A stretch of 64,000 nucleotides of DNA, taken from contig NZ_RBZQ01000002.1 of assembly GCF_003640395.1 (NCBI RefSeq), positions 310,001 through 374,000 on the forward strand, written 5' to 3'. The notes beneath the pieces are model-generated. The model did no database searches. It was not told where the DNA came from and worked only from the letters and a program-made list of their open reading frames with translations. The translations under genes and the position numbers were made by a program. This document shows, piece by piece, positions 44,000 to 52,973 of this stretch (positions within the stretch are counted from its first letter, which is position 1; the number at the start of each line of letters is the position of its first letter). This DNA comes from Stutzerimonas urumqiensis (lineage in GTDB: Bacteria; Pseudomonadota; Gammaproteobacteria; Pseudomonadales; Pseudomonadaceae).

Positions 44000-44973
44000 C
44001 AGGCGCGCACCGTTTCGCGGTGTTCGAGGAACCAGCGGTAGGCGCTGCGCAGTCCCTCCTCCAATCCGATGCCAGCCTTCCAGCCCATCGCTTCGAGGCG
44101 CGAGACGTCCATCAGCTTGCGCGGCGCGCCGTCCGGCTTGCTCGCATCGAAGCTCAAGCGGCCCCCGAACTCAGTCACCTTGGCGATGATTTCGGCCAGT
44201 TCGCGGATGCTGCAATCGACGCCGGTACCGACGTTGATGTGCGAGAGCATCGGCTGGGTGTTGGCCTGGTAGGTCTGGGTGTCCAGCTCCATCACGTGGA
44301 CCGACGCCGCCGCCATGTCGTCGACGTGCAGGAACTCGCGCTTGGGCGTGCCGCTGCCCCAAATCACGACCTCCTCGTCGCCGTTGAGCGCCGCTTCGTG
44401 GAAGCGCCGCAACAGCGCCGGGATGACGTGGCTGTTCTCCGGGTGGAAGTTGTCGTTCGGGCCGTAGAGGTTGGTCGGCATCACGCTGCGGTAGTCGCGC
44501 CCGTACTGGCGGTTGTAGCTCTCGCAGAGCTTGATGCCGGCGATCTTGGCGATCGCATAGGGCTCGTTGGTCGGCTCGAGCGTACCGGTCAGCAGCGCGT
44601 CTTCCTTCATCGGCTGTTCGGCGAGCTTGGGGTAGATGCACGACGAGCCGAGGAACAGCAGGCGCTGCACGCCGCTCTGGTGAGCGGCGTGGATGACGTT
44701 GGCCTCGATCATCAGGTTCTCGTAGATGAACTCGGCCGGGTACTGGTTGTTGGCATGGATGCCGCCGACCTTGGCCGACGCCAGGTAGACCTGGTCGATC
44801 CGCTGTTCGGCGAAGAATGCGCGAACCGCCGCCTGATCGGTGAGGTCCAGCTCGTCGCGGGTACGGGTGACGAGGTCACGGTAACCGAGGGCTTTCAGCC
44901 GGCGAACGATCGCCGAGCCGACCATGCCCCGGTGGCCGGCGACGAAGATGCGCTGGTCGAGGTCGCGGCTCAT
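43999..44973 (-). CDS. fcl: GDP-L-fucose synthase
   Basis: Fcl converts GDP-4-keto-6-deoxymannose to GDP-L-fucose with NADPH. The 324-residue SDR shows [18 protein letters not shown] (about 9-26), [13 protein letters not shown], the catalytic Ser-Tyr-Lys as LGSSCIYPK and [17 protein letters not shown], and [20 protein letters not shown]. The start is the ATG at 44973, two bases after the gmd stop; a longer in-frame opening is a gmd shadow. Confidence 0.96.
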   Translation of the reverse strand: MSRDLDQRIFVAGHRGMVGSAIVRRLKALGYRDLVTRTRDELDLTDQAAVRAFFAEQRIDQVYLASAKVGGIHANNQYPAEFIYENLMIEANVIHAAHQSGVQRLLFLGSSCIYPKLAEQPMKEDALLTGTLEPTNEPYAIAKIAGIKLCESYNRQYGRDYRSVMPTNLYGPNDNFHPENSHVIPALLRRFHEAALNGDEEVVIWGSGTPKREFLHVDDMAAASVHVMELDTQTYQANTQPMLSHINVGTGVDCSIRELAEIIAKVTEFGGRLSFDASKPDGAPRKLMDVSRLEAMGWKAGIGLEEGLRSAYRWFLEHRETVRA

Positions 44974-44975
44974 GC

Positions 44976-46100
44976 TCAGTTCTCCAGCGAGACCAGTACG
45001 TCGTGCCCGTGCTCCTTGAGCAGGGCATGGCGCTGGGCGACCTTGAGGTCTTCGCGGACCATCTCGGCGCACATCTCCTGGGCGGTGACTTCCGGCACCC
45101 AGCCGAGCTTGTCCTTGGCCTTGGTCGGGTCGCCGAGCAGGGTGTCGACTTCGGCGGGACGGAAGTAGCGCGGGTCGACGCAGACGACCACGTCGCCCAC
45201 TTTCAGGGCAGGCGCCATGTCGCCTTCGATGCGTTCGACATAGGCCTTCTCGCCGACGCCCTCGCCTTCGAAGCGCAGGGTGATGCCCAGCTCGGCAGCC
45301 GACCAGGTGATGAACTCGCGCACCGAGTACTGCACGCCGGTGGCGATGACGAAGTCTTCCGGGTGGTCCTGCTGCAGCATCATCCACTGCATGCGCACGT
45401 AGTCCTTGGCGTGGCCCCAGTCACGCAGCGAGTCGAGGTTGCCCATGTACAGGCACGACTCCAGACCCTGGGCGATGTTGGCCATGCCGCGGGTGATCTT
45501 GCGGGTCACGAAGGTTTCGCCACGGCGCGGCGACTCGTGGTTGAAGAGGATGCCGTTGCAGGCGTACATGCCGTACGCCTCGCGGTAGTTGACGGTGATC
45601 CAGTAGGCGTAGAGCTTGGCCACGGCGTAGGGCGAGCGCGGGTAGAAGGGGGTGGTTTCCTTCTGCGGGATCTCCTGCACCAGGCCATACAGCTCGGAGG
45701 TGGAGGCCTGGTAAAAGCGCGTCTTCTTTTCCAGGCCCAGCAGGCGGATCGCCTCGAGGATGCGCAGCGTGCCCATGGCATCGACATCGGCGGTGTATTC
45801 CGGCGCTTCGAAGCTCACGGCGACGTGCGACTGGGCGCCGAGGTTGTAGACCTCGTCGGGCTGCACTTCCTGGATGATGCGGGTCAGGTTCGACGAGTCG
45901 GACAGGTCACCGTAGTGCAGGACGAAATTCTTGTCCTTGGCGTGCGGGTCCTGGTAGATGTGATCGACCCGCTGGGTATTGAACAGCGAGGCGCGGCGCT
46001 TGATGCCATGAACCTCGTAGCCCTTCTCGAGAAGCAGCTCGGCCAGGTAGGAGCCGTCCTGGCCCGTGATGCCGGTGATGAGTGCCTTCTTTCTTTCCAT
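44976..46100 (-). CDS. gmd: GDP-mannose 4,6-dehydratase
   Basis: Gmd makes GDP-4-keto-6-deoxy-D-mannose, the precursor of fucose (or rhamnose/perosamine). The 374-residue SDR contains [22 protein letters not shown] (split at residue 5-26), [17 protein letters not shown] and [25 protein letters not shown] with the catalytic Tyr and Lys, and [20 protein letters not shown]. With fcl directly downstream, the product is GDP-L-fucose. Confidence 0.97.
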   Translation of the reverse strand: MERKKALITGITGQDGSYLAELLLEKGYEVHGIKRRASLFNTQRVDHIYQDPHAKDKNFVLHYGDLSDSSNLTRIIQEVQPDEVYNLGAQSHVAVSFEAPEYTADVDAMGTLRILEAIRLLGLEKKTRFYQASTSELYGLVQEIPQKETTPFYPRSPYAVAKLYAYWITVNYREAYGMYACNGILFNHESPRRGETFVTRKITRGMANIAQGLESCLYMGNLDSLRDWGHAKDYVRMQWMMLQQDHPEDFVIATGVQYSVREFITWSAAELGITLRFEGEGVGEKAYVERIEGDMAPALKVGDVVVCVDPRYFRPAEVDTLLGDPTKAKDKLGWVPEVTAQEMCAEMVREDLKVAQRHALLKEHGHDVLVSLEN

Positions 46101-46151
46101 CTTCTTGCCCTGCCTGTTTGAGTCTTTGATCGGTCGCCCAGTCGTTCGCGG

Positions 46152-47309
46152 TCAGCCCGCGCGCACGCTCTTGAGCAGCATCTGCAACCGCTCCATCACG
46201 CCGAAGGCGATGACCTGGAACGAGGGAAACTTGTAGAAGAACCGGTACAGGTCGTACTCGGTGCGCCGGGCGCGCGGTGCGCTGGCCAGTTGCGCGGTGT
46301 CGATCAGGGCGATGCCCTCGCCCTCGATGTCGTGCAGCACGCTCAGCTCCATCGGCTTCATCGACAGGCTGAAGTTGTGCACGCCGCGATGCTCGGTGCG
46401 GGTGAGCTGCAAGCCGCGCTCGCAGGGCTTGCAGCCATAGAGGTTCACCGTGAAATCGAGGTCGGCCAGGCGGCCGTTGAGCCGCTTGATGCTCGCCGGC
46501 GCCAGCTCGCAGAAGGCGTCGTAGACGGCGAGGCTGTCGGCCAGCCGGGCGAAGCCATAGTCCATCGGCTGCTGCTGGATCGGCACCTGGAAGCGCGACG
46601 AGGCGATGTGAAAATGCTGCCCCGGATCGCCGAAGTTGGTGGTCAGCGAGCGGTACGGGTACACGAAGTACAGCCCGTGGGAAATGATGTAGGCGTTATG
46701 CAGCTTGAGCCACGAGGATTCCGGCCAGCTGCGGATGTCGCCGGGGATGCCGTCCACGTCCGAGATGTCGGTGCCGTGCGCCTCGAGCCACTGGCGAAAG
46801 CCACGCCACTGCCGCTGCGACCAGGCCTGGCCCCAGGAGGCCGCCAACTGCATGAAATAGACGTCGGCGTTGCCGTTGTCGACCGGCGTGAACGGCAGGT
46901 TGGCGGTCTGGTTGAACTGATGGCTGTACAGGCTGATGCCGGCGACGCTGTCGTCCTCGGCGTAGTAGCGCAGCGATTCGCAGGCGTAGCGGTAGAAGTA
47001 CGGCGAGACGAACAGGTCGTCTTCCAGCACGATCACGTCGCCGTATTGCTCGGTCATGTCGCCGCAGCTCAGCACGTGCGCGCGCAGGCCCATGCGCGTC
47101 TCGCGCGCCAGCACGATCTTCTCGCCATGCGGCCAGTCGAAGGCGCGGGCGACCTCGGCCGGCTCCAGGGTGTCGGACTTGTCGAGGCTGATCACCAGCC
47201 GCACGTTGCCCTGCGGATACTCGGCCTTGCTCAGCGAGCGCAACAGCCGGGACAGGCTCCTGGGCCGGTTGTAGCCGATGACGACGAGCGTCGGAAGTGT
47301 CTCGGTCAT
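46152..47309 (-). CDS. Predicted glycosyltransferase of the exopolysaccharide cluster
   Basis: The 385-residue protein has a GT-A-like N-terminus: TLVVIGYNRPRSLSRLLRSL (about 7-26), VRLVISLDKSDT and the acid motif DVIVLEDDLFVSPYFYRYA (about 90-108). It resembles proteins annotated as GT2-like or sugar transferase in O-antigen clusters. The C-terminal part (RARRTEYDLYRFFYKFPSF) matches no motif I know. The ATG at 47309 overlaps the flippase stop by ATGA. Donor and acceptor are unknown. Confidence 0.82.
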   Translation of the reverse strand: MTETLPTLVVIGYNRPRSLSRLLRSLSKAEYPQGNVRLVISLDKSDTLEPAEVARAFDWPHGEKIVLARETRMGLRAHVLSCGDMTEQYGDVIVLEDDLFVSPYFYRYACESLRYYAEDDSVAGISLYSHQFNQTANLPFTPVDNGNADVYFMQLAASWGQAWSQRQWRGFRQWLEAHGTDISDVDGIPGDIRSWPESSWLKLHNAYIISHGLYFVYPYRSLTTNFGDPGQHFHIASSRFQVPIQQQPMDYGFARLADSLAVYDAFCELAPASIKRLNGRLADLDFTVNLYGCKPCERGLQLTRTEHRGVHNFSLSMKPMELSVLHDIEGEGIALIDTAQLASAPRARRTEYDLYRFFYKFPSFQVIAFGVMERLQMLLKSVRAG

Positions 47310-48691
47310 AGCGAGGTCCCATCGGTGGTTACGGTGCCGGCGGTACCCCGGCGGCGATGCCAGCGCAGCGCCAGCATCAGCACGAGGCCCATCAGCGAGA
47401 GGTAGATGACGACGCTGGCGGCGGCAAAGGCCTGCACGGTGGCGGTCGCGTCGCCGATCAGCATGGCGCCGACCATCAGCGCGCCGATCCGCAAGGCCGT
47501 GCTCGCCAACTCGAAGAACAGGAAGCCGCGCTGCAAACCGAGCGCCGGCACCACCACGGTCGAAGGCCGGGTGAGGAAAATGCTGTACTCGGCCAGCGCC
47601 AGCCAGCGCGCGAACTCGCCCGCCACCTGCCATTCGCTGCCGAACACCCAGGCGAACAGCGTCGGCCCGGCGAGGAATACCAGCCCGAAGGGCACCAGCC
47701 CGAGCAGCGCCAGGCTGGCGGTAGCCTTGGCGAGCATGCGAGCGATCGGCTCGCCGGCGTGGATGGCCTGGGTCATGCGTGGGTAGTAGACGTCGGTCAC
47801 CGACTTGCCGATCAGGTTGGTCGGCACGCTCAGCACCTGCTTGCACAGGGCGAAGAAGCCCGCCGCGACCGGCCCGAAGAAGGCCGCCAGCACCAGCGTC
47901 GGCATGTGCTGCGAGCAGGTGTTGATGAGCATGGTCGGCGCGCGGTAGAGCGGAAAATCGGCGAAGCGCCGGGCCAGCGCGAGGCTACCGTCCTGCACGG
48001 TTTCGCCTTCGGCGGTCGGCCTGGCGTGCGCGCCGCGACGGATGCCGAGCGCGAGCATCAGCGTCTGCATCGCCGGGCCGCCAGCGGTGGTGGTGACCAG
48101 CACCGCGGCCGACGGATGAATGAGTCCTGCGATCACGCGCAGGCCGTTGAACAGCGCGGCATGGGCGACCGCCACCTTGGCCGTGACCTTGAAGCGCTGC
48201 AGGCGGAACAGCCACTGCTGCGCGACCTCCAGCGCGGCGCCGGCGAACATCACCAGCGGCAGCAACAGCAGGTACGGCGCGACCACCGCGATGTTCAGCG
48301 CCTCGGCCGCCGCGTCGCCGAACAGCGCCAGCAGCACCGCCACCAGCACGGCGACCAGCGCCGCGACGCCCAGCGACAACCGCGCCAGGCCTTGTGCCTC
48401 GCGGTCGTGCCGCGGCAGCACGATCGCCATCGGGTAGGTCAGCGCGGCCACCGGGATGAGGATCATCTGGAGGCTGAGGAAGGTCCCCAGCACGCCATAG
48501 GCCTCCGGCCCGAACAGCCGCGTGATGACCGGCATGAACGCCATCGTCACCGCCTGCGCGGCCGCGGTGCCGGACATCAGGGTGAGGATGTTGCGCAGCA
48601 GCCGACTGCGCCGTGCATCACCGAAGACGGCCATCAGCCCCGTCCGGGAGACGGACGTCGGTCGACTGCCCTGGTGTTCGATCGCGCTCAC
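47306..48691 (-). CDS. Wzx-type polysaccharide flippase
   Basis: The 461-residue membrane protein has 12 or more helices and belongs to the polysaccharide_synt/MOP exporter superfamily. Landmarks are ILTLMSGTAAAQAVTMAFMP and VITRLFGPEAYGVLGTFLSL at the start and FPLYRAPTMLINTCSQHMP, FALCKQVLSVPTNLIGKSV in the middle. It should flip lipid-linked repeat units to the periplasm. The start is GTG at 48691; its GAGGAG site overlaps the ugd stop codon. Confidence 0.9.
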   Translation of the reverse strand: MSAIEHQGSRPTSVSRTGLMAVFGDARRSRLLRNILTLMSGTAAAQAVTMAFMPVITRLFGPEAYGVLGTFLSLQMILIPVAALTYPMAIVLPRHDREAQGLARLSLGVAALVAVLVAVLLALFGDAAAEALNIAVVAPYLLLLPLVMFAGAALEVAQQWLFRLQRFKVTAKVAVAHAALFNGLRVIAGLIHPSAAVLVTTTAGGPAMQTLMLALGIRRGAHARPTAEGETVQDGSLALARRFADFPLYRAPTMLINTCSQHMPTLVLAAFFGPVAAGFFALCKQVLSVPTNLIGKSVTDVYYPRMTQAIHAGEPIARMLAKATASLALLGLVPFGLVFLAGPTLFAWVFGSEWQVAGEFARWLALAEYSIFLTRPSTVVVPALGLQRGFLFFELASTALRIGALMVGAMLIGDATATVQAFAAASVVIYLSLMGLVLMLALRWHRRRGTAGTVTTDGTSL

Positions 48692-48704
48692 TACAGACGA
48701 CTCC

Positions 48705-50051
48705 TCAGGCGGCGATCGGCTTGCGCCCGATTCCGTAGTAGCTGAAGCCCTCGCGGCGGATCTGCACCGGGTCGTACTGGTTGCGGCCGTCGACGATCAG
48801 CGGAGTCTTCAGGAGGCGCTTGAGGGCCTTGAAGTCGGGGTGGCGGAAGGGCTTCCACTCGGTGACCAGCACCAGCGCATCGGCATCGATGGCGGCCTCG
48901 TACTGCCCTTCGACGATATCCAGGCGCCCTTCGTCGAACCAGCGCGCCGGGAATTCGCGGCGGGCGGTTTCGCTCGCCACCGGGTCGAAGGCACGGACCC
49001 GCGCGCCCGCATTGATCAGGCTGTTGATCAGCACCACGCTGGAGGCTTCGCGCATGTCATCGGTGCCCGGCTTGAACGCCAGCCCCCAGACGGCGAAGGT
49101 GCGGTCCTTGAGGTCGCCGTCGAAGTGGGTGGCGATCTTGTTGAACAGCGAGTGCTTCTGCTGCTCGTTGCGGGCCTCGACGGCCTGCAGCACCTTCGGC
49201 TCGAAGTCGGTCTGGTGGGCGATGCTGATCAGCGCCTTGACGTCCTTCGGGAAGCAGGAGCCGCCATAGCCGCAGCCGGCATAGATGAAGTGGAAGCCGA
49301 TGCGCTCGTCCGAGCCGATGCCCAGGCGAACGTTCTCCACGTCCACGTCCAGCCGCTCGCACAGGCCGGCGATCTCGTTCATGAAGGAGATCTTCGTGGC
49401 CAGCATGGCGTTGGCGGCGTACTTGGTCATTTCGGCATCGCGCACGCCCATGAACAGCGTCCGCGGGTGGTTGCGGATGAACGGCGCGTACAGCTCGCTC
49501 ATCACCTGGCGTGCGTGCGGGTCATCGGTGCCGATGACGATGCGATCCGGGTGCATGAAGTCGTCGACCGCGGCGCCTTCCTTGAGGAACTCGGGATTGG
49601 AGACCACCGAGAAGGCGATCTCGACGCCGCGCTCGGCCAGCTGCTCGGCGATCGCCTGGGTCACCAGGTCGCCAGTGCCGACCGGCACGGTGGATTTGTT
49701 GACCACGATGGTCGGCCGTTCCAGCAGGCTGCCGATCTGGCGGGCCACTTCCAGCACGTAGCGCAGATCCGCCGAGCCGTCTTCGCCCGGCGGCGTGCCG
49801 ACCGCGATGAACACCACGTCGGTGTCGCCGAGCGCATCGCTCAGCCGGGTGGTGAACCGCAGGCGGCCGGAGCTGTGGTTGTCACGCACGATGGTGTCCA
49901 GGCCCGGCTCGTAGATCGGCAGGATGCCCTTTTCCAGGTTGGCGATCTTGGCCGGATCGACGTCGACGCAGCAGACGGTGTTACCCATCTCCGCGATGCA
50001 GGCGCCCGTGACGAGCCCTACGTATCCGGTGCCAACGACAGTGATGTTCAT
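48705..50051 (-). CDS. ugd: UDP-glucose 6-dehydrogenase
   Basis: Ugd oxidises UDP-glucose to UDP-glucuronate with two NAD. The 448-residue enzyme shows ITVVGTGYVGLVTGACIAE (about 3-21), NPEFLKEGAAVDDFMHPDR, the catalytic Cys in GYGGSCFPKDVKAL (about 260) and LAFKPGTDDMREASS. Its presence implies a glucuronic acid residue or another UDP-GlcA derivative in the polymer. It lies between the wzc-like and wzx-like genes. Tyrosine phosphorylation by the adjacent BY-kinase is known for Ugd in other bacteria. Confidence 0.97.
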   Translation of the reverse strand: MNITVVGTGYVGLVTGACIAEMGNTVCCVDVDPAKIANLEKGILPIYEPGLDTIVRDNHSSGRLRFTTRLSDALGDTDVVFIAVGTPPGEDGSADLRYVLEVARQIGSLLERPTIVVNKSTVPVGTGDLVTQAIAEQLAERGVEIAFSVVSNPEFLKEGAAVDDFMHPDRIVIGTDDPHARQVMSELYAPFIRNHPRTLFMGVRDAEMTKYAANAMLATKISFMNEIAGLCERLDVDVENVRLGIGSDERIGFHFIYAGCGYGGSCFPKDVKALISIAHQTDFEPKVLQAVEARNEQQKHSLFNKIATHFDGDLKDRTFAVWGLAFKPGTDDMREASSVVLINSLINAGARVRAFDPVASETARREFPARWFDEGRLDIVEGQYEAAIDADALVLVTEWKPFRHPDFKALKRLLKTPLIVDGRNQYDPVQIRREGFSYYGIGRKPIAA

Positions 50052-50129
50052 GGCGCTTCCTCTCGAGTTTCGAATCCTGTCGCCGCCCGGTCAGTTGCGG
50101 ACCGGACGGCCAATGGTGCTGACGCCGGC

Positions 50130-52346
50130 TCAGGCGGTCTGTTCGCTGTAGCCGTAGTGGTCGTAGTAGCCGCTGTATTCGTCGTGCTTGCGGGCCTTCT
50201 TCACGTCGACCTGGTTCAGCACCACGCCCATGATCGAGGCGCCGCCCTGGGAGAGGTGGGCGATGCCCTTGTGCGCCTGGCGTACCGAGGTGCTTTCGGA
50301 CTTGACGACGTAGATCACCGAGTCGGCGAGCGTCGCCAGCAGGGTCGCGTCGCTGACCGCCAGGCTCGGCGGCGAGTCGATGATCACGCGGTCGTAATGA
50401 CCCTTGACCGACTCCAGCAGCTTGGCGAAGCGCGAGGAGGCCAACAGTTCCAGCGGGTTGCCGGGCACCGAGCCGGCGGACAGCATGTCCACGTTGCCGA
50501 CCTTCTGGATGCACTCGTGCAGGTGCGCGCTGCCGGCCATCAGGTCCGCCAGCCCCGGCGTGCCGGGCGCGAAGTTGAAGTTCTTGGCCAGGGTGGCGCG
50601 ACGCATGTCGGCGTCGATCAGCAGCACCTTCTGCAACTGACCCATCGCGAACGCCATGTTGGCGGCGACCGTGCTCTTGCCTTCGCCGGGGGCCGACGAG
50701 GTGATGACGATCAGCTGACGCGACGCGCCCAGGTCGTTGAGCATGATGTTGGTGCGGATGGTGCGAATCGCCTCGCAGAAGCGGCGCTCCTCGTCCTGCT
50801 GGAACAGGTGCGCAACGTGCTTCTGCAGCTTCTTCGGCACCAGCGGGACGATGCCCAGCACCGGCAGGTTGAGCTTGCTTTCAGCTTCGTCGGCGCTGCG
50901 GATGGTGGTGTTGAACATGTCCAGCGCGATGGCCAGGGCGATGCCCAGCGCCAGCGACAGCACCACGGCGACGACCAGGAACAGCTTCTTGTTCGGCGCG
51001 CTCGGCTCGACGGCCGGGATGGCGCGGTCGACGATCCGGGCGTTGTTGGCGTCCAGGTCGGACGTCGCGGTGGTTTCGCGCAGGCGCGTCATGAAGGTTT
51101 CGTAGAGCGCCCGGTTGGTGTCGACCTCGCGTTGCAGGTCGCGGTAGCCGAACTCCTTGCGCGAGATGTTCTGGATGCGCTCCTTGTTGGCGTCGAACGA
51201 GGACCGCAGCGCGTTCTCGTTGGCGACCGCCAGCTGGTAGTTGCGCTCGATACCGGCGACGACCTGCTCGACCTGATGGCGCAGGCTGGCGGACGCGGCG
51301 GCCAGGTCGGATTGCGCCGAGTGCATCGCCGGGTGCTTCTCGCCATAGCGCCGCGACAGCTCCTCGACCTTGGCACGGGCATGCGCCTGCTCGGCCTTGA
51401 ACTGCTGAACCAGCGGGTTGGACAGAACGGCCGGCACGCTCGCCATGCGCTCCCAGCCCTGGTTGCGCATCGCCTGGACCTGACGGTACTGGCTCTCGGC
51501 CTCGGCACGCTGGCGCTGGGCGTCGATCATGCGGTCGCCGGTGAGCGACAGCTCATTGGCGCTGATGGTCGCCACGCCGTCGAGGTCCACCAGGCCTTCG
51601 GCGTCGAGGTAGGCCTGCAGGCGCTCCTCGGACTCCTCCAGCGACGCGCGCAGTTCTTCCAGGCGGGTGCGCATCCAGCCGGCCGCTTCCTGGGAGCTGT
51701 CGATCTTCGCCTCGAGCTGGCGCTCGACGTAGTTTTCGGCGATGGCGTTGGCGGCCCGGGCGGCGAGTACCGGGTCGGCCATTTCGACGGAAATGCGCGC
51801 CAGGTGGCTCTTGCCTTCCAGCCACACGCTGGTGCGGTCCATCAGCGCCTGGGTGGTCAGATCGAGCACGTCGGCATCGGTCAGCGGGCCGGAGCGGCTA
51901 TCGGTCTCGCCGCCGAAGAAGCCGCGCACGGCCTGCAGCATGCCGCTGACGTCGATCAGTGGCTCAGGCTGCTGGCGCGGATCAAAATCCGGATGCTCGG
52001 TGAGATTGAGGTCACGCACGACCATCTCCGCCACGCCGCGGCTCTGCATCAGCCCGATTTGCGTTTCGAGGTATTCGTTGGCCTGCGCTGCGCGGTTGCC
52101 CTGGTTCGGCTGGAAGTCGATCAGCGGGTCGCTGCCCGTCTCGATGACGACCGTGGTCACGCCCTTGTACAGCGGCGTCATGCGGGTCAGCGCGAAGGCG
52201 GTCAGCGCGGTGATCACGAGCGTCAGCAAGAGGATCATCCACTTGCGCGCCCATACCGCTCGCCAGGCTTTCTTCAGGTCGATGAAGTCACTCTCGTTGC
52301 CGAGCGGACGGTGCCACTGGCGATCGGGGCGGACTGAGCTGTTCAT
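50130..52346 (-). CDS. Wzc-like polysaccharide co-polymerase and tyrosine kinase
   Basis: The 738-residue protein is a full-length PCP-2a/BY-kinase. It has a Wzz domain between two membrane helices (about 38-58 and 448-470), coiled coil in the periplasm, and a cytoplasmic kinase with Walker A SSAPGEGKSTVAANMA, Walker A' VLLIDADMRRATLAKNF and Walker B RVIIDSPPSLAVSDA. The C-terminal tail has a cluster of five tyrosines (DEYSGYYDHYGYS), the autophosphorylation site. It controls chain length and export together with the short OPX protein encoded one base upstream. Confidence 0.95.
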   Translation of the reverse strand: MNSSVRPDRQWHRPLGNESDFIDLKKAWRAVWARKWMILLLTLVITALTAFALTRMTPLYKGVTTVVIETGSDPLIDFQPNQGNRAAQANEYLETQIGLMQSRGVAEMVVRDLNLTEHPDFDPRQQPEPLIDVSGMLQAVRGFFGGETDSRSGPLTDADVLDLTTQALMDRTSVWLEGKSHLARISVEMADPVLAARAANAIAENYVERQLEAKIDSSQEAAGWMRTRLEELRASLEESEERLQAYLDAEGLVDLDGVATISANELSLTGDRMIDAQRQRAEAESQYRQVQAMRNQGWERMASVPAVLSNPLVQQFKAEQAHARAKVEELSRRYGEKHPAMHSAQSDLAAASASLRHQVEQVVAGIERNYQLAVANENALRSSFDANKERIQNISRKEFGYRDLQREVDTNRALYETFMTRLRETTATSDLDANNARIVDRAIPAVEPSAPNKKLFLVVAVVLSLALGIALAIALDMFNTTIRSADEAESKLNLPVLGIVPLVPKKLQKHVAHLFQQDEERRFCEAIRTIRTNIMLNDLGASRQLIVITSSAPGEGKSTVAANMAFAMGQLQKVLLIDADMRRATLAKNFNFAPGTPGLADLMAGSAHLHECIQKVGNVDMLSAGSVPGNPLELLASSRFAKLLESVKGHYDRVIIDSPPSLAVSDATLLATLADSVIYVVKSESTSVRQAHKGIAHLSQGGASIMGVVLNQVDVKKARKHDEYSGYYDHYGYSEQTA

Positions 52347-52347
52347 G

Positions 52348-52884
52348 TCAGAAGAATCCCTGGTCGATGGTAATGGTGTCGCCCGGCTGGACCTTGGTCT
52401 CCAGCGAGGCGTCCTGGCTTACGCGGTTGCCGCCTTCGTTGCGCACGATGGTGATGCGGTTGGTCGAGGCGCGTTCGGTCAGGCCGCCGGCGAGCGCAAT
52501 GGCGCGATCGAGCGTCAGGCCCGGCTGGTAGGGGTAGCCGCCCGGCTCCTTCACTTCGCCGCTGATGTAGAACGAGCGGTAGGTGACGACGCTGACCGAC
52601 ACGCGCGGATCGACCAGGTAGCCGTCCTGCAACTTGCTGGTGATCAGCTGGCGCACCTGGCCGGCGGTCTTGCCGCTGGCGTCGATCTCGCCGATGAACG
52701 GGAAGCTGAAGGTCCCCGCGTCGTTCAGGCGGATCTCGTCGAAGCTGAGATCCGGCTCGCCGTACACGTTGATCTTGATGACATCACCGGAACTGAGCTG
52801 GTACTGGTCGTTCGCGCTGGCCTGCAAGGCGGCAAGCCCCAGCAGCAGCACGAGAAAGAATTGGCGTAGCACATGAATCCGCAT
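52348..52884 (-). CDS. Short polysaccharide export (OPX) protein
   Basis: The 178-residue protein has a signal peptide (about 1-23, LQASANDQY) and then a poly-export domain (YQLSSGDVIKINVYGEPDLSF, FPFIGEIDASGKTAGQVRQL, YLVDPRVSVSVV) and one SLBB-type domain (FYISGEVKEPGGYPYQPGLTL). It ends at residue 178, less than half of E. coli Wza. There is no lipobox cysteine, no further SLBB copies and no C-terminal amphipathic helix. Such short OPX proteins cannot span the outer membrane alone and are thought to need a barrel partner; the gene just upstream encodes a barrel. Start ATG at 52884 follows AGGAGAG. Confidence 0.93.
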   Translation of the reverse strand: MRIHVLRQFFLVLLLGLAALQASANDQYQLSSGDVIKINVYGEPDLSFDEIRLNDAGTFSFPFIGEIDASGKTAGQVRQLITSKLQDGYLVDPRVSVSVVTYRSFYISGEVKEPGGYPYQPGLTLDRAIALAGGLTERASTNRITIVRNEGGNRVSQDASLETKVQPGDTITIDQGFF

Positions 52885-52973
52885 GGTTGGCTCTCCTGTA
52901 GCGGCTTCCGACCGGCGCTCGCTGCGCCGTGCACGGGAGTCGCCGATAACGGTCGTCGGGGCGTTGCGATGGC

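Noticed and set aside
48522-52337. A plus-strand open frame of 1271 codons antisense to ugd and wzc
   Set aside because: Composition is the usual high-GC shadow (rich in R, A, G, V, Q, H) and it lies exactly opposite recognised genes with strong motifs.
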